DNA of 7,786 bases from Bacteroidota bacterium (lineage in GTDB: Bacteria > Bacteroidota > Bacteroidia > Chitinophagales > Chitinophagaceae): NCBI GenBank assembly GCA_023429985.1, contig JAEZCV010000087.1, positions 1-7,786 of the forward strand, given 5' to 3'. Of the stretch, positions 6,800-7,786 are shown piece by piece; within the stretch, counting starts at the first letter, position 1, and every line of letters begins with the position of its first letter. The position numbers and the translations under genes were made by a program. The notes beneath the pieces are model-generated. The model was given only the letters and a program-made list of their open reading frames with translations, ran no database searches and was not told where the DNA came from.

Positions 6800-6938
6800 A
6801 TGGAACATATCTCCCCATGTTTATGGATTGATAATAATGCCTAAAGAAGTGCAGGCAGCTCCTGAGCATTTGAGAAAATTTAAAATAACAGCGGCACCTG
6901 CAGCAGAGTACTCAAAAATTTGGTCAGGATCCGGATAA
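6800..6938 (+). pseudogene. Decayed N-terminal remnant of a VOC/PhnB-like protein
   Basis: From ATG 6800 the reading gives MEHISPCLWIDNNA and then a TAA (6842-6844). The opening strongly resembles the start of PhnB-like VOC (glyoxalase-fold) proteins, which typically begin I-T/S-P-x-L-W-F-D-x-x-A followed by EEA. Removing one base near 6842 joins it to the next frame, which continues KEVQAAPEHLRKFKIT and runs to a stop at 6936-6938, giving about 46 codons. The family equivalent is roughly EEAxxFYxSVFKNSKI, so the second half is only loosely similar. Full-length relatives are about 130-160 residues, so most of the gene is missing as well as frameshifted. A -7 box 17 bases upstream of the ATG supports a once-real gene start. 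The alternative is a chance match in non-coding DNA, or a 33-residue small ORF starting at 6837. Confidence 0.45.
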
Positions 6939-6974
6939 AAAACAAGGCAATACTGCTGGCGAAAAAGAAAAAGA

Positions 6975-7472
6975 ATGAAAAACACTGAAAATGTATTTGA
7001 TCATGTTCACTCTTATTTTAGAGATGAAGATCTTCATTATTCGGGTGCAACACCACAATTAAAAGCACTAAATGCTTTTGCAGGAAATTGGAAAACAAAT
7101 GGATTTGTTTATACCACAGATCATACGGAAAAATTACCGATAAAAGGATATGACAGCTATTACTGGGTTAAGGGTGGACATTTTATGGTTCATGAAGCAG
7201 ATGTAATGATGGGCAACGAAAGAATGCAATCCATAGAGATCATAAGGTATGATGCATTTTCTGGAAAATTCCTGATGCATTATTATGGAACAGATGGAGG
7301 AACAGGAAAAATGCAAGCAGAATGGGATGGGAAGTTCTGGAAATTTTATTCGGACCTGGAAAAATTTTGCGGAACATTTTCGGATGATGGAAATAAAATC
7401 TCCGGAACCTGGAAAAGATTGTTACATAACGAATGGGTGAAGTGGATGGAGGTGGAGCTTGAGAGGTGGTGA
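6975..7472 (+). CDS. DUF1579 family protein
   Basis: This is a 165-residue soluble protein of the DUF1579 family, whose biochemical role is not established; a lipocalin- or nitrobindin-like beta-barrel is the expected fold, by family resemblance. Family landmarks are FAGNWKTNG (35-43), the central GGHFMVHEADV (67-77), IEIIRYDAFSGKF (87-99), MHYYGTDGG (101-109), AEWDGKFWKF (115-124) and the C-terminal GTFSDDGNKISGTW (133-146) ending in a WMEVELER strand. No signal peptide or TM helix is seen. The first 28 residues, before the conserved core at PQLKALNAF, are extra and charged. The ATG follows a purine-rich GAAAAAGAAAAAGA stretch. The nearest plausible promoter is at 6776. The stop TGA (7470-7472) lies inside the first unit of a GTGARTR heptamer array. 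The gene looks more A-rich than the kinase, which could mean a different origin, but I did not compute this. Confidence 0.82.
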   Translation: MKNTENVFDHVHSYFRDEDLHYSGATPQLKALNAFAGNWKTNGFVYTTDHTEKLPIKGYDSYYWVKGGHFMVHEADVMMGNERMQSIEIIRYDAFSGKFLMHYYGTDGGTGKMQAEWDGKFWKFYSDLEKFCGTFSDDGNKISGTWKRLLHNEWVKWMEVELERW

Positions 7473-7519
7473 ATAGTGAATGGTGAATAGTGAACCTGCC
7501 TGCCGGCAGGTGGTGAATG
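7469..7519 (+). repeat. Tandem heptamer array, GTGARTR family, copy 2
   Basis: Four heptamers in perfect register, GTGAATA, GTGAATG, GTGAATA and GTGAACC (7469-7496), start inside the DUF1579 stop codon. After a palindrome-bearing insert (7497-7512) a fifth unit, GTGAATG, follows at 7513-7519. The strand that reads GTGARTR is the coding strand of the gene that ends here, as with the permease and the array at 1-34. Confidence 0.85.
7499..7510. repeat. 12-bp perfect palindrome CCTGCCGGCAGG inside the heptamer array
   Basis: CCTGCC at 7499-7504 is followed without spacer by its reverse complement GGCAGG at 7505-7510. A further CCTG (7495-7498) precedes it, so the left side reads CCTGCCTGCC. It separates heptamer units four and five. 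The GC-rich block stands out from AT-rich surroundings. It could fold as a small hairpin or be a repeat-associated module. No T-tract follows, so it is not a standard terminator. Confidence 0.6.
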
Positions 7520-7765
7520 GTCTCGAGGTAAGAAAAATAATCTATACTATCAACACTATTGAAAACTTAAACAGGATTATAAAAAATATACCAAAATAAA
7601 ACTCAGTTCACAGAAGATATTTCAGCGCAACAAAGGCAATTTACCTTGCGATAAAATATATATCAAAAAAATGAAACCAACCTATCCATAGCTGGTAGTT
7701 GATTCTATACCAGTTCTTATCTATCTTCAAAAAAGACGATTTAATTTGGTAGTGCTGAGTTATCT
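7520..7765. other. AT-rich non-coding stretch between opposed heptamer arrays
   Basis: About 246 bp with no supportable gene. It lies between two heptamer arrays in opposite orientation. It contains a promoter-like TACCTTG (7642-7648), an ATG at 7671 that opens only MKPTYP before TAG, and a small hairpin CTGGTA/TACCAG (7692-7697 and 7708-7713, 10-base loop). No tRNA-like fold or transposase fragment was recognised. Confidence 0.5.
7642..7649 (+). promoter_or_regulatory. Weak -7-like element upstream of a 6-codon frame
   Basis: TACCTTGC is one T short of the TACCTTTG form of the Bacteroidota -7 element. An ATG lies 22 bases downstream at 7671, the usual distance, but the frame stops after six codons and then stays open to the window end. 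This may mark the start of a broken or out-of-window gene, or be chance. Confidence 0.25.
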
Positions 7766-7786
7766 ACTCACTACTCACTACTCACT
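7766..7786 (-). repeat. Tandem heptamer array, GTGARTR family, copy 3 (right edge)
   Basis: Three exact copies of ACTCACT fill the last 21 bases; read on the minus strand the unit is GTGAGTA. Its orientation is opposite to copy 2 and the same as copy 1. By analogy with the other two copies, this orientation predicts a minus-strand gene ending just to the right of the window. The array is cut by the window edge. Confidence 0.8.

Larger units (their letters stand above)
6592..6974. other. Intergenic region between the kinase and DUF1579 genes
   Basis: This 383-bp stretch has no intact gene. It holds, left to right: the kinase leader with its inverted repeat (6597-6653); a weak minus-strand -7-like box, GAATTTTG on the minus strand (6728-6721), that could serve the kinase with a leader of about 125 nt; a good plus-strand -7 box (6776-6783); a probable decayed VOC gene start (6800-6938); and a purine-rich stretch (6961-6974) that may serve as the DUF1579 ribosome entry site. 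No tRNA or known riboswitch pattern was recognised. Confidence 0.6.

Noticed and set aside
6837..6938. Independent 33-residue small protein
   Set aside because: It is better explained as the shifted-frame continuation of the VOC-like remnant starting at 6800; no known small-protein pattern is seen.
7134..7316. 60-residue minus-strand frame inside the DUF1579 gene
   Set aside because: It is antisense to conserved DUF1579 motifs and shows no protein-like pattern of its own.
7469..7786. Insertion sequence bounded by the opposed heptamer arrays
   Set aside because: No transposase fragment is seen between them and the arrays differ in sequence (GTGAATR versus GTGAGTA), so they are not matched terminal inverted repeats.

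Overview
The window reads as chromosomal DNA of a Bacteroidota bacterium, most likely in or near the Chitinophagaceae. The support is the low to moderate GC content, TAnnTTTG-type -7 promoter elements, the lack of strong Shine-Dalgarno sites, and the protein families with their sequence style: an ABC exporter with Bacteroidota-like sequence, an Rcp1-like single-domain response regulator, a soluble PAS histidine kinase with an ASHDMKEP H-box, and a DUF1579 protein. No genus can be named from the sequence alone.

Layout. Positions 1-2522 (minus strand) hold a compact three-gene unit read right to left: a family 2 glycosyltransferase, rbfA (14-bp overlap with the previous gene) and a LolC/LolE-type FtsX permease (38-bp gap). 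From a 76-bp divergent intergenic region, a 608-residue MsbA-type ABC exporter is read rightwards (2599-4425). A single-domain response regulator follows with its own promoter (4514-4915). It converges, with only 2 bp between stop codons, on a two-PAS cytoplasmic histidine kinase on the minus strand (4918-6591). Positions 6592-6974 hold the kinase leader, a good plus-strand promoter and what looks like a decayed VOC/PhnB-like gene start. An intact DUF1579 protein follows (6975-7472). The last 314 bp have no supportable gene.

Functions. The left half is housekeeping and envelope work: ribosome maturation (RbfA), lipoprotein release or FtsX-type permease, sugar transfer, and lipid or glycan export. 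The middle is a probable two-component pair of a soluble sensor kinase and a receiver without output domain, similar in architecture to kinase/Rcp1 pairs. The right end is an accessory stretch with gene decay and repeats.

The most unusual structure is a family of tandem heptamers with consensus GTGARTR in three places: at 1-34 just after the permease stop, at 7469-7519 just after the DUF1579 stop (with a 12-bp palindrome CCTGCCGGCAGG), and in the opposite orientation at 7766-7786 at the right edge. Because 7 is not a multiple of 3 and each unit contains TGA, a run of three units closes all three frames on that strand. Both visible downstream genes use the first unit as their stop codon. Both window ends lie inside such arrays, so the window may be a contig broken at repeats. 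I did not see a clear new defence or biosynthetic system. The other notable items are a back-to-back divergent promoter palindrome and the frameshifted VOC remnant.
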